A DNA stretch of 64,000 bases from Colias croceus (GCF_905220415.1 NC_059558.1:322501-386500), one strand, 5' to 3'; shown: positions 20,398-32,082, counted from the stretch's first letter. Numbers and translations: made by a program. The notes: generated by a model from the letters alone, not told the origin.

Positions 20398-21427
20398 TAA
20401 ACGTGCAAATATATCTTTATCGTAAAAAAAAACTGTTTTCTGACAAATAGTACTGTAATGTAGGTGATAATTATTAAATTGAAAAGGCTCGTCGCAGAAA
20501 AAATGAACATCGTTGTACAAAAAGTGTCGTATTCTCAAAGCTTTGTCAAATTAGGTCCAGAAATCACATTGGCTTCCCGCCAATAAAACCGAAACTTGTC
20601 TCCGATCCTAGTTCGAGTTTGAAAGACCACTCTATGATAAGTGTAACATAAATTATTCCTTGTCTTGTTTCTTCACAGACCTTTTAGGAAATCGAATTTA
20701 CGATTGGAGATAATGATTCGTTGTACATTCTAATTGGGTATTTAAAAGTAAAAAATATTCACATTAATACAAACATAAATATTATACATAATATATGTAC
20801 ATATTATATATTATACATCAATGATTATACATAGGTACCTTTTTGAGTAGATAAAAAACCCCAACGAATATTTTTCGCTTATTTTACGACTCTTTTTTTA
20901 ATTCTACTTTTCAATGCAATGTACAGAGGAAACCTCATAACTACTATCTAAAAAAACAGAGTACAACTTATATAGCGACCTATTTTTTCACTTATTAGTA
21001 ATTTTTTCTTTTTCCCATTTCAATATAACTCACTATCATTTTACAATCATGTAATAAGCTTACTCCTTTTTGCAGTCATCCAAAAAATCATTTCATCCAC
21101 AAGAATAGTATTACCTATATACATATATTATCTGTATGTATTCTACATGATCGTCCACACGTGTTCCCGCCAACCGAGACATGCGAAATCGAATGCCATT
21201 TGCTGTAATACGCTTCGAATTTTTTGCCATCGTGAGAACTATTTGTAACAGGGTCAAATTTTAGCATATTGGGTTTGATATTCTAATAATAGTACCTTTC
21301 GAGTTACAAACTACAGCATAGTAGCACTATGTATTATGTAACATTGCCTCGTTTACCCAGCAACTACATTTTAATCTGGTTGCTGGAAATATAATAAATT
21401 ATCACTATTATTATTATTTATAAGCAA
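20398..21427. other. AT-rich stretch without recognisable features
   Basis: No supported gene or repeat was found; simple A/T-rich runs occur around 20760-20840. Confidence 0.4.
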
Positions 21428-21712
21428 CTAGCGGTCCGCCCCAGCTTCGCCCGTGGTACCTACATGTTTACGTTTTTTTTTTCATAAGAACCATCCTCGT
21501 ACTTCAAGGAATAGATCCCGCAGCGCACGCGATGACAGAATTATTGCATTTTTGGTAAGGATCCATAGTTTTTTTGAAAATGCAATATAGTCTATATTGC
21601 TCAGTGAAGTTGCAGCTTCCTGGTGAAAGAATTTTTGAAATCGGTCCAGTAGTTTATGCGTGAAAACCATACATACATACAAACCTTTCCTCTTTATAAT
21701 ATTAGTATAGAA
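21428..21712 (-). mobile_element. Helitron-like element, fourth subfamily
   Basis: The plus strand opens with CTAGCGGTCCGCCCCAGC, then CTTCGCCCGTGGTACC, ATCGGTCCAGTAGTTTATGC, a (CATA)n run and TTTATAATATTAGTATAG. The same 3' end occurs at 8857-9026 and 39967-40145. Confidence 0.7.
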
Positions 21713-22579
21713 GTATAGATAAGCATATTATTATATAAACTAAGCTTGTAAACTATTTTTTTAAGTTTAATGCAAGTATTTTTTTTAGTTTATAATAAAA
21801 TTTTAAAGGAATACTTATAGAAAAAAAAACACATGAATACGGTGGTAAATAATGTTTGGAGAAATACGTGGACTAACGATACTGATACATTGTACGAAAG
21901 AAGCTCTATCGTTTGTACTCTATAATGCTTTACGCCAAACCACTGAAGCGATTTTCATGAATTTTTAAAGAAATATAATGTTAGGAAATATGTAAAGGCT
22001 TGTTTTGGTCAATAAAACTTAACTTAGGTAATGCGAGTGAAAGTATGGAAATAGAATAGTCTCTACAATAACATTCAGGAGAGTATAGCCGCAGGCAGAA
22101 AGCTAATTTTAAGTAATACTACATAATAATTTAAGTCACGTAAGTTAGTACAAAATAATATTATACAAGGAAATGTTTGATTTGTTTTGAATCCCACAAT
22201 AGCCCACAATGTACCTCAGAACTCGATACAATTAGAAAGCGACAATTTTACAAAGTAGGTAACTCATGCCAAATGTATGTTTTTACCCCGATACAACCTT
22301 AGTCGATTATAAGAATATATTATTTTAGAAGAATAAATTACATAGATATTTTTGTAGAACAGCTAACACCATTTTTGAAGTTAAAAAATATACGTATGTT
22401 TTCTGCAAGTTGTTGAACATTTTATTTGAGTGTTGTTTGCTTGTTGCAAGACATTTGCATTGCGACTCTTGCTCTTGACTTTTATTGTTATTTTTAGTTC
22501 ATGTGAAATGTTTGTGAAGTTTTTACTGTCTTCAAATTGTAAGGAATTGCGTAGTAAACATTATGTTTGTTGTTGTATA
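21713..22579. other. AT-rich stretch with a faint Helitron-like remnant
   Basis: Text at about 21930-22110 (CACTGAAGCGATTTTCATGA, GCCGCAGGCAGAAAGCTA) is a decayed Helitron-like copy. Nothing else is supportable. Confidence 0.4.
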
Positions 22580-23461
22580 GGGTGTCCCAATAAGAACGCA
22601 AGATTTAAATTTGACATAAAACGCAGATATTTAAAAAAAAATTGTGAAAACTATATTATATCGTGAAGTAGACAAGATGAGGTTATGTTTGGCACAATAC
22701 ATCAGGGAGATGGCCGCCGCGGCTTTGCTGGCACATACGCGATCTTTTAATGAAATTTTCAATGACCGTTTTACATAAATGCTGTGGTATTTCATTAATA
22801 CAGCGTCCAATTTCGTCTTTTAAGGCTTGAGTCGTCGTCGGTTTAATTGCATAAACCATCGAATTAAAAAAAAACCCTAAATCGCATGATCTAGGTGGCC
22901 AATTATGGTCCCCAAAGCGTGAAATAACACGACCGAGAAATGACTGATGCAGCAATTGTATTGTTTATCTGGCTGTATGACATGTGGCGCCGTCTTGTTG
23001 AAACCACATCCCCTCCAGCATGCAAGACGCAAATCTTTCGTCAAAATTCGCTGCATAGTGGATTCGGAAGCACCAATTTTTGGAGCTCGGTGTTGAATTG
23101 AGATGGATGGAGTTTGAGCGATATCATCACGTACTGCTGCGATATTTTCGGTTGATCGACCTGGTCGAAGGCGCGTTGTTGTCTTTACATCACTAACAGA
23201 CCCAGTTTCAGCAAATTTTTCCATTAATCTCTTTTTACTGATCGCAATTTCTTTGATCGCAATTTTCGTACTGTAGCCGCAAAACTTTCACTATTTTGGT
23301 AAAACAAATTTTGCAATGAGAATGCGTTGATCCTTCGTTTAGCGTTCCATTTTTACTAACCTTATACCTTCTACTAAAAAAAAATTACACTTGTTGATAT
23401 GTCAAACAATGACACTTCGATTGGCGCCAAATTTAAATCTTGCGTTCTTGTTGGGACACCC
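22580..23461 (-). mobile_element. Internally deleted mariner-type DNA transposon
   Basis: Inverted ends GGGTGTCCCAATAAGAACGC (22580) and its near complement ending TGGGACACCC (23461) are flanked by TA on both sides (22578-22579 and 23462-23463). About 30 bp of inverted terminal homology continues with AAGATTTAAATTTG. The body codes, on the minus strand, for two parts of one transposase with the middle removed. At 882 bp it is shorter than the usual 1.2-1.4 kb of such elements. Confidence 0.9.
22683..23350 (-). pseudogene. mariner-type transposase, stop codons and internal deletion
   Basis: From an ATG at 23350 the minus strand reads an N-terminal region with several stops, then an open part (23224 down) with F.ETGSV, RS.ENIA.VR and S..TMQRIL.KDL, the usual helix-turn-helix region. 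After that the frame jumps to WFQQDGATCHTAR (about 22990), the second catalytic aspartate region, then stop TAA at 22965-22967, and NWPPRSCDL and a C-terminal GGHLPD. The stretch with the first catalytic aspartate is missing. This copy cannot catalyse transposition, but its ends could still be mobilised in trans. Confidence 0.85.
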
Positions 23462-23463
23462 TA

Positions 23464-24035
23464 TATAAACGAATGCAAAATAAATATAACACATGCTAGT
23501 AAGAGGATTATTATTTTATAGTGATCAAGTAAATATCAGTTTTAACATGGCTGGATACTTAATAATGGTATAGGTAATACTTTAACATAATTATTAAAAT
23601 TATGTTCCTCTTATTTTTTTTTTAATACCTCATTCGCTATTTTACCAAAAATATAGTATCTCTGATTTCTCTTCGCAATAGTACGTATTTTAGCCGATTT
23701 AAAAAATGCCTAACAAACGATACCACACTGAGACAAGCAATTTAAAAACACAGAATCACAAACCTTTCGGCATTCACTCCATTTGAAATCTAAAAGCAAA
23801 ATCTAAAAGCAATTTACAGTCGCTAGACAGTTGATATGTAATTTGTTCAGCTATCAGTCTGAATTCGTTCTTAAAGGTAGTGTGGTGAAAAGAAACCGAA
23901 GAATGACAAGCAAGGCAATATTGTAAAAATTACACAGGTTTTGCACAGAGCGTAATTCGAATTTTAAGATAACTTTCTGTTTCCATTTTTTACAGCCAGA
24001 GCTAAGATTTGTTGATTTATATTATTATTTAATAC
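23464..24035. other. AT-rich stretch without recognisable features
   Basis: No feature was supported. Confidence 0.4.
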
Positions 24036-24200
24036 CTGTGCTTCGCAGTTTCACCCCTCCGTTTCAGTTAGTCTTATTGTAATGATAACCTTTCTTGATA
24101 AAAGGGCTATCTAACACCGAAATAATTTTTCAAATCGGACCAGTAGTTCCTGAGATTAGCGCGTTCAAACAAACAAAAAAATACTCTTCATATATTATTT
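24036..24200 (-). mobile_element. Degraded Helitron-like element, second subfamily
   Basis: Plus-strand landmarks are GTGCTTCGCAGTTTCACCCC, AAATCGGACCAGTAGTTCC and GAGATTAGCGCGTTCAAAC. The CTAG border and the far end are eroded. Confidence 0.6.
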
Positions 24201-24504
24201 AGGTATATCGTATATTATTTATTGCAAACATAAAAAGTTTTTCAAAAACAGTAAGATACTTACATAAGATGCAAAAGGCGGCTTCATTGTTCATTAACAG
24301 CAATTTTTCTGGTAATTCGATGTCGATTCCTCGATTGAAATATAATTGTCCAAGCCCGTGTTTATTTGTGTTGCAAATCAATAAACCGCGAACTATTATC
24401 GTCACCGCGAATCAGATGTGATACAAAGCAAACTGCGCCCTTTATAATTCATATCTGAGCAAATAAAATCAGTACATGTTTATTAAAAAAATATAACCAC
24501 AACC

Positions 24505-24668
24505 ATTATGAATTTATATTTTTAGGTTTTTATGGCATTCAAATGCTTTATAAATATAAATTTATAAAGAATAGAAAAAATTCGATCACGAGGCGGGACT
24601 TGAACCCGCATCCTTCGCGCCATTCCGGGGCGGATGCCTCACCAACTCAGCCACTCGTAAATAAATTT
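24505..24668 (-). mobile_element. tRNA-derived SINE
   Basis: On the minus strand the head reads GAGTGGCTGAGTTGGTGAGG (A box) and ATGCGGGTTCAAGTCCCGCC (B box), strongly tRNA-like. It is followed by ATCGAATTTTTTCTATTC and the body GAATGCCATAAAAACC. A second head of the same family is at 45330-45420 and a body fragment at 48925-48995. It is not a functional tRNA: the acceptor arm pairs poorly and the SINE body follows. Confidence 0.75.
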
Positions 24669-24877
24669 ACACAATCATTATGTTACCAACCATGTTAATT
24701 CAATTCGTGGTTAATTCAATGCATGATTAGTATTGAACCTCAAACGTCTTGGGTTAGATCTCGATTGGATAATCCGTAAAAACTGTAAAAACTTTTACTC
24801 TGGTAAAAATTGAAAACAAAATAGTCATTTTCACAATACGAAGATATTCAATGATGAAATCCTAAATTTCATTATTG

Positions 24878-25095
24878 AAGTGAAACTTCTTAATCGGGGT
24901 TAGAAAAAAATTAAGTGTAACATTTTTTCGTTTCACGTGACATTCTTCCGTTACGCGCCATCTTTTTCTTATCCCTACCACGCATGATTCGATATATTTC
25001 TGTAAAGTTGCATATAGTAAATTATTTTTTGAAAAATAAGGTCACAAAGAAGTTTCACTTCTTACGTGTGTACACTAGTACACGCACACATTTTT
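24878..25095. repeat. Repeat with GAAGTGAAACTTCTT inverted ends
   Basis: GAAGTGAAACTTCTT (about 24878) and AAGAAGTTTCACTTCTTA (about 25049) form inverted ends about 185 bp apart; ACGTGTGTACACTAGTACAC follows. The same end sequence occurs at 10255 and 43935-44065, but this copy has a different interior, so the ends mobilise varied cargo or the interior is diverged. Confidence 0.55.
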
Positions 25096-25421
25096 TTTTT
25101 TTTTGTTTATTTTCTGAGCAAATAATTTGTCGTTACATTCTGTTAAATGGTCGTTTTATATTTGTGTTAACACTTTAAAAGTTAACATTATCCCTCTCTT
25201 ACACGAAATGACATCGAGACAAATTCCAACTAAAATTAAGTTAGTCGATAGCAGCCAAGTTTGGTGCATATTTTAAATTCAAAGTTAAAGTGAATAAAGT
25301 TATTTAAAGTAACATGGTTTCACAATTGTAACTGCGGAGTTTGTAACTTCTCTCGCAGTTACTTTACTCTTCTAAATGGATAATATTATCTTTTTTAATA
25401 CTTTTACTTTACCAGTTAACA

Positions 25422-25520
25422 CATGGTTTTGTAATATAATATTATTGTATATATTATTTTACAAAACCATGGAGCACGTTCAAACAAACAAACTCTTCAG
25501 CTTTATAATATTAGTATAGA
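25422..25520. repeat. Short hairpin joined to a Helitron-like end fragment
   Basis: CATGGTTTTGTAA (25422-25434) pairs with TTACAAAACCATG (25459-25471). It runs into GCACGTTCAAACAAACAAAC and TTTATAATATTAGTATAG (to 25520), the 5' end of a second-subfamily Helitron-like copy in minus orientation. Confidence 0.5.
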
Positions 25521-27877
25521 AAATATAAATTCAATATAAAATCTACATTTATATAATGAAATAAAAACTCCTCCATTTTGGAGGTGGTAAAATTACCCTT
25601 TAATATGTTTAAACAACTTTTAAATAAAAATCTTTTAAACAAACACTTAAAAAGCACTTAAAAAGTAACACCTAAAAACACCAGTTAGTAAAAACTTACA
25701 GTTTCAGCTAAAATATATTTGTCATAACAGACGCTTCATTTAGAAACTGACACAAGTAATACGTGAGTAATACATTGCACATGACATGTGTTGTATTCTG
25801 TAATGTTTGTTAGAAATAACTCCACTTTAGCTAATTCTATAATCTACTAGACATTTTGCACTGAATTTATGAGGTTAGAATAATTGTAACTTAAAGTTAA
25901 TTTTGCAACATTTGTCTTTAAAATAAAAAATGCTTCGTGCAATGGTGTTTCTTTTGATGAAATAGTGTTTTTATCGAAGAGCAGAAAATTTTAAGAAGCT
26001 TCGAAATAGTTCGAAGTACGAATCTTATTTTTAAAAGGCCACATTGTAGTCAATTAATTTTATAAAATGGATTACCTATTTTTTCTTGAAATGCACGCAT
26101 TTATTCTAAGCATAATTCCCTCCATGTATTCTATATTTTTAATTTACTTTTTGAACTGAAAAAATACAGAACAATAAGCAATTAACGACCAATTAAAAAG
26201 AAACATTGTGAATGCAATTTTTAAACGTATTCTGTTATCCCGAAGCATGTCTAATTATTAGAGAAATGCCCTCCGGCTTTGTCTTTTATTTCAGTTTTTC
26301 CCTTTGATTGTGTTTAGACACGTGGCTCGAGGCTTAGATTCCATAATTGGAATTTGTTTTCAGAGTTCCATGAAATCTTTTTAAGTGAATATGTTTCATG
26401 GAAATATCTGTTATAAGTTTACAAATTCCTGAAACTTTAAGCAATATTTCCAGGTAAAAATGATCGACTTTTTTATTGTTAAAAATAAATTACATTAACT
26501 TGTAATTTATTTTTAACAGTAATGTTATTTTACCGAAAAAAAATCATATAAGAGTTTTTTTTTTTTTCAAGTGAAATCTTGTCTAAGATATAAGAGCTAG
26601 CTAGACTGTTATTATTTATAGATTCTCGTTTCGTTTATCATAAATTAAGGAAACCTTTGATTTTTATTATTTTTATCACACCTACACACACAAAACTCTG
26701 AATATTTTAATTGTGATAAATTACAGAATCCTTTGATTTGTTATTTTTTATCGCACTTATAGTTACTCATACAAACTTTGAATATTTTAATTATCTATTT
26801 ATTTCTTTTCAAAAACATGTAACATACGAACAGATAAACAGCAAAGCCATGTTAATAAAGACGTTTGGTATATTATACATATATGCCCTTTGGGTTCAAA
26901 GGTCGTCCCTTCGACATAACAAGGATGTTGAAGTATGATTTCATTAAACCTTCAGAGATACACTAGTTGTGTCAAATATTTTGGTATGCTATAAGCTTAA
27001 GTAATGTTGTTAAGCCAATGATATTATGAACATACCTACTTAGTTATTTCTTATTAATTAATTGAGAAAGAATTTATTTCAGTGCAATCTACAAAATTAA
27101 AGTCTTGTATCACAAAATTGGTAAATAAACTTTTTAAAAGCTTCATCGTCGAATTTAATTATTCTTTATTATTTGTGAATTTTATATGTATAGATCTGCT
27201 AATAATCTTAAACTATTTTCAAACCCCGAGTTATAAGGGTTTCATGGCAGAAGAACGTTCATAGTCAGTTAGTCTACATTCATATAATAATGAGGAAAGC
27301 ATGATTTTTTTTAAGTTTTAGCTCAAAAAGCATTTGACCTATAAGAACGATGCATTATCCACGGTACGCTAAAACATTTTCACTCAATCCATCACATTTA
27401 GCCGAAAACATCGAGCTGGGACATTATCGAATTAATAAGGAATTAGCGAACGATTCGTGATTGACGATCTGGCAGCCGATATATCATACTTAAGGGTTTT
27501 CTGGTTGGACGACTTTTTGATCGATTTACGTTAGAATTAATAATAATCCTCATTTATGGACTGAGTACATATTATCTAATGAAAATCTTTACATGGAATA
27601 CGTGTGTGATGGTTTATGTTTATTGAACGGATATATAAATATTGTATGAATAAAACGAAGGAAATAAAAACTCTATAAATGTTTTATTTGATGAACGGTG
27701 AATCATACGATATAGGCGTCATATCCACCGACTGTTACTTGTCATACATAATAGATAATAATATAAACTAATTTTAATTGGTTTTAGTTTGGATTTGGAA
27801 TTAGGGTACATATTTATACAGTGGTATCACATGCAACGCCGAAACTGTTTTATAATAATATACAATATATTATATTA
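25521..27877. other. AT-rich stretch; one perfect small hairpin
   Basis: An 18-bp perfect inverted repeat (26477-26494 with 26501-26518, loop of 6) lies here. The rest shows no gene, repeat family or convincing splice pattern. The A/T content is very high, consistent with intron or intergenic DNA. Confidence 0.4.
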
Positions 27878-27892
27878 TATTAAGTCTATGTA

Positions 27893-28726
27893 ACTTTTAG
27901 AAGCGAGAAAAGGCGTAGATTATCGGGCGACAAGTCTGATGAAATGTTAAATTTTAAAACCGAGATGCGAGATATGCTTACGAAATTATTCTCCGACTTA
28001 TCCGACAGGCAGAATAGTCGCTTGGAGGCTATTGAAAAGCGTATTTCTTTAATGGACACCAAAATGACTAATGTCCAGCGCACAAATAAAGACATAGAAA
28101 CGTCGTTGAATTTTACGAACGAACAAATAAATGAATTACAGTCGAAAATTGAATCAATAAAAAGTGAATTTAAAAATGTCAACTTCAAAATTAGTTTATT
28201 AGAGGAAAATGTAGATTTACTACAGAGAATTTCACGTAAAACTAGTTTAGAAATACGCAAACTACCCAAACAGATCAATGAAAAGAAAAAAGATTTGTTC
28301 TTGCTGGCATCCAATTTGTTATGTTATCTTGGACTAGAGGACGAACAAAAGAATATACGTGACGCCTTTCGTCTGCCGAGCAAGAAAGACTCCACTGACT
28401 CAACTATGATTATTGAATTTTCTAATACATTAACTAGAAACACTGTTATAGACGCCATCAAGAAATTTAATAGAAATAACCCATCACAAAAATTAAACAG
28501 CAATAATTTGGGCATTAAAGGTCAATCAAAACCATTGTACATCTCCGAATATCTTACCCCTAAAGATAGACGACTGTTTTACCTAGCAAGGGAATTCGCA
28601 AAGTCAGAGGAATATCTATTTTGTTGGATGAGCAATGACAGGGTCTACCTCCGGAAGAAGGAAGGGGCATCGTATATTTTGATTAAAAGCGAAGATCAAT
28701 TGAATCAACTTAAACTAAAAAAGTGA
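27893..28726 (+). CDS. LINE ORF1 protein, 5'-truncated (coiled coil plus baculovirus FP-like domain)
   Basis: The frame is open from the left border at 27893; the first ATG inside it is at 27944 and gives 260 residues. A lysine/arginine-rich start is followed by a long heptad-rich region (about residues 5-100 from that ATG), then a C-terminal domain with SLEIRKLP, F.LPSK, TMIIEFSNTLTRN, LYISEYLTP..RRLFYLAREF and W.SNDRVYLRK. This arrangement matches ORF1 proteins of insect LINEs whose C-terminal half resembles the baculovirus FP (25K) protein. It would trimerise and bind element RNA. The true start codon lies outside the element, so no native start can be named. Confidence 0.85.
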   Translation, partial: TFRSEKRRRLSGDKSDEMLNFKTEMRDMLTKLFSDLSDRQNSRLEAIEKRISLMDTKMTNVQRTNKDIETSLNFTNEQINELQSKIESIKSEFKNVNFKISLLEENVDLLQRISRKTSLEIRKLPKQINEKKKDLFLLASNLLCYLGLEDEQKNIRDAFRLPSKKDSTDSTMIIEFSNTLTRNTVIDAIKKFNRNNPSQKLNSNNLGIKGQSKPLYISEYLTPKDRRLFYLAREFAKSEEYLFCWMSNDRVYLRKKEGASYILIKSEDQLNQLKLKK

Positions 28727-29130
28727 CTAGATGTTAAGCTAAAATTATTTTTAATTTTTTTCTTATATAATTTTATAATCCTTTCAATTAATATAATCTT
28801 TAAAAACTCATTTCTGCAAATATACTCAAGTTACATATCTTACAACAATTACAAAACTTACACACTCAAATCTAAGTACAATCTTTTAATTTGCATACAA
28901 ATAAAAACATCCTTACATATACATCATTTAAACACCTCAATTCACACCAAAACCCAATACACTCAATTACCCAAAGCATCAAAAATGACCTATCAGAAGC
29001 CTTCTTATTATATAGATATAATTTATGCATTGGAAATATGTGTTTGCTCTAAATTAAACTTACAAACTAAATACGTGAAAATGGGATCATGTGCCTATAA
29101 CACTTTAACCCTAACATATTATAAAAAATT

Positions 29131-32082
29131 ATGGATAACGTCTTATTAAATAAAATATCGGTTGAAATAGACAACTACTCCAAGACACAATCGTTCACAT
29201 GCAATCCCGATGAGTCACACCTTTATCTGACAAACAAAGATACTACGAACTTCATTATTACTTTAAATATAAGAAGTGTTTATAAAAATTTTAATGAATT
29301 TGAACTATTTTTGAAACGATGTAACTTGGAACCGATGTTTATTACTCTAACGGAATGCTGGTTGGATCAATACAAAATACCTCCTTTATTGAATAACTAC
29401 AATTCTTTTTGGACTAAAAAAACCCGTAACCAAAATGATGGTATTGTTGTGTACTGTTTGAATAATTTGATTTGTAATGTGGACGAGATGGAATTGTTAG
29501 ATGGTACATGCCTGATTGTTACGTACAGTAATACCGCAATTATATCAATTTACCGTTCTCCATCTATAAAATGTATAAATAATTTTCTACTTTCTCTTGA
29601 AAATATATTAAACAAGCTTAATAAATTCAAAAATATCTATATAGTTGGAGATATAAACATCGATATTAAACCAGAGAATAACGACCCTAATAGCTCGTCT
29701 TATCTTGATTTTCTACACGGTCAAGGATTTTTACCCGCTCATTTACTTCCTACAAGGGACATGAATTGTCTTGACCATATTTTTATGAAATCGGATTATA
29801 CTGGCACATCTCTCGTCTTTAACACATTTATCACCGACCACAAAGTTGTATTTCTTAACCTAAATTTTAAATCAAATACCAATATAAATAAAATCATACA
29901 TAAAATTAACTATGAAGGTGCCATTAATCATTTATATAATACAGACCTCAGTAAAATTCTCGATATAAAAAATCCCCATTTAGCTGCTGAGTATCTCACT
30001 ACTGCAATCATGAACTCCTTAAAAATAAATACCAAAATTATTTCTCTTTCTCGCAGTCAGAAAATTATTAAACCTTGGATAACTATTGGAATGTTACGAT
30101 GTATTCGTACGCGAGACCGCATGCATTTAAAACTAAAAAAACAGCCTAATAACATGACCCTAAAATTAACATATTTAAGATATCGAAATTTTTGTAATAA
30201 AACTTTAAAAAATTTGAAATTAGCATATGAACGATCGGAATTTTCAAAAGCAGGCAACAACAATAAGTTAATATGGAATAAATTAAAAGAGATAACAAAT
30301 TGCAAACAAACGAAAACACCTCCGATTGATTTACTCTCGTGCAACAGTGATCCTAAAATTTCTATTAATAACGTTAATCACTTCTTTGGTTCGGTTGGGA
30401 AAAATCTAGCTGCTAATATTAAACTAAATTCTAATAATAATAATTTTGGTACTAATTTTCTTGTAAATCAGCAATCTACTCAATCAACATCTATGGTTCT
30501 CTTGGAAACAAATGACTTGGAAATCGATAGTATTATAAGTAATTTAAAAGATAGCAGTGCATGTGGTTGGGATGGTATCCCAACCAACTTCATTAAAAAG
30601 GCGAAACACATAATAATTCCTTATTTAACTAATATATTCAATTCATGTATAGCTAAAGGCATATTTCCTAATGTTTTCAAGAAGTCGCTTATCCATCCTG
30701 TCTATAAGAGTGGGGACAGAAAAGATGCTAATAATTATAGACCTATCTCTGTGCTCCCTGTCCTTTCGAAAATATTAGAAAAAATTCTTAATAAACAACT
30801 AATTAACTTCTTGGAGAAATATAATCTACTCTCAAACTTCCAATTTGGTTTTCGAAAGGGCAGGTGCACAGAAGATGCAGTTAATCACTTGGTTAATCAA
30901 ATAGGTAATCATGTCGATAAAAAACAAAAGGTTCTAGGTATCTTTTTAGACTTAAAAAAAGCATTCGACACAGTTTCTGTCCCGATACTTTTGGAGAGGA
31001 TGGAAAGGTATGGTATTCGTGATGTTCCGTTAAAAATTTTTAAAAACTACCTCGAAAATAGATTTCAGTGTGTTAAAATAAATGATCATCTTAGTGACGA
31101 CTGTCCTATGTTATTCGGTGTACCGCAGGGAAGTGTGCTCGGCCCAACTCTCTTTTTAATATATATAAACTCTCTCTGTAATTTAAATCTTGCCAATGGT
31201 TCAATTATTAGTTTTGCAGATGATACTTCACTTATCTTTCATGGAGGGAGTTGGGCTGAGGCGTGCTTCCACGCGGAGAACGGCATCAGAACTGTTTCTA
31301 ATTGGTTGCGAAATAGTCTACTCACCTTAAATCTGGATAAAACTAATTTTATTGCGTTTAGTTCCACAAATTCTTCTCAACCACCTAATGATTTTATATT
31401 AAAAGTTCACACCTGTGATACATTCAGTTCGAATATATTATGCAATTGTTCTGCTATAAAAATGGTTCCACACATTAAATACCTAGGAGTTATAATCGAT
31501 AACCTTTGTAAATGGAAGCAACATATTGAACTTATAACCACTAGAGTTCGAAAACTATCGTGGATTTTTAAAAGACTTAGGGTATTACTGGAACACAATA
31601 TCATCTTTATGGTTTACAAAGCTCTTTGCCACTCAATTATCCAATATTGCATTTCGGTATGGGGTGGCACTTTCAAAACGTCGTTATTAATTCTAGAAAG
31701 AGCACAAAGAGGCATTCTCAAGGTCATTCTTCATAAACCTTTTAGATATCCAACTGACCAGCTGTATAGGGAAGCTAAAATTCTGAATGTAAGGCAGACA
31801 TATATATTGCAAATAACACTTAGACAACATAAAATAACACCTCTTTGTGCTGTCTCTTCTGGTAAGAGAAGAAATGACCTTGTATGCTCTAACCTTATTC
31901 CGCGTACTGGTTTCCTTCGTCGCCAATCTTCATACATGAGTATATTTTTATATAAAAAGGTCAATAAAAGCCTTTCTATACACAATCTTACCTTAGTAAA
32001 ATGTAAAAAGAAGGTTACAGAGTGGTTGCTGACCCAGAATTATTCAGATACTGAACAGTACATAGTTCAAATAAAAATTTAG
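29131..32082 (+). CDS. LINE ORF2: apurinic-type endonuclease and reverse transcriptase, intact
   Basis: 983 residues without a stop. The N-terminal endonuclease shows NIRS (46-49), TECWL (74-78), YRSP (141-144), GDINIDI (173-179), LDHIF (214-218) and TDHKV (235-239), the conserved metal and phosphate contacts of APE-like LINE nucleases. The reverse transcriptase follows with HPVYKSGDR, NYRPISVLP, FGFRKGR, FLDLKKAFDTV, VPQGSVLGP and the catalytic FADD box (695-698). The C-terminal region lacks an obvious CCHC knuckle. The protein nicks genomic DNA and primes cDNA synthesis there. All key residues are present, so it could be active if transcribed; the missing 5' UTR promoter makes that unlikely. 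Most similar to Jockey/CR1 group elements. Confidence 0.93.
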   Translation: MDNVLLNKISVEIDNYSKTQSFTCNPDESHLYLTNKDTTNFIITLNIRSVYKNFNEFELFLKRCNLEPMFITLTECWLDQYKIPPLLNNYNSFWTKKTRNQNDGIVVYCLNNLICNVDEMELLDGTCLIVTYSNTAIISIYRSPSIKCINNFLLSLENILNKLNKFKNIYIVGDINIDIKPENNDPNSSSYLDFLHGQGFLPAHLLPTRDMNCLDHIFMKSDYTGTSLVFNTFITDHKVVFLNLNFKSNTNINKIIHKINYEGAINHLYNTDLSKILDIKNPHLAAEYLTTAIMNSLKINTKIISLSRSQKIIKPWITIGMLRCIRTRDRMHLKLKKQPNNMTLKLTYLRYRNFCNKTLKNLKLAYERSEFSKAGNNNKLIWNKLKEITNCKQTKTPPIDLLSCNSDPKISINNVNHFFGSVGKNLAANIKLNSNNNNFGTNFLVNQQSTQSTSMVLLETNDLEIDSIISNLKDSSACGWDGIPTNFIKKAKHIIIPYLTNIFNSCIAKGIFPNVFKKSLIHPVYKSGDRKDANNYRPISVLPVLSKILEKILNKQLINFLEKYNLLSNFQFGFRKGRCTEDAVNHLVNQIGNHVDKKQKVLGIFLDLKKAFDTVSVPILLERMERYGIRDVPLKIFKNYLENRFQCVKINDHLSDDCPMLFGVPQGSVLGPTLFLIYINSLCNLNLANGSIISFADDTSLIFHGGSWAEACFHAENGIRTVSNWLRNSLLTLNLDKTNFIAFSSTNSSQPPNDFILKVHTCDTFSSNILCNCSAIKMVPHIKYLGVIIDNLCKWKQHIELITTRVRKLSWIFKRLRVLLEHNIIFMVYKALCHSIIQYCISVWGGTFKTSLLILERAQRGILKVILHKPFRYPTDQLYREAKILNVRQTYILQITLRQHKITPLCAVSSGKRRNDLVCSNLIPRTGFLRRQSSYMSIFLYKKVNKSLSIHNLTLVKCKKKVTEWLLTQNYSDTEQYIVQIKI

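Noticed and set aside
24590..24668. tRNA gene on the minus strand
   Set aside because: A and B boxes are good, but the acceptor arm pairs poorly and a SINE body follows; related heads at 45330 and 11400 show that these are SINEs.
30057..31985. Minus-strand frames of 65-95 codons
   Set aside because: Antisense to the intact LINE ORF2.
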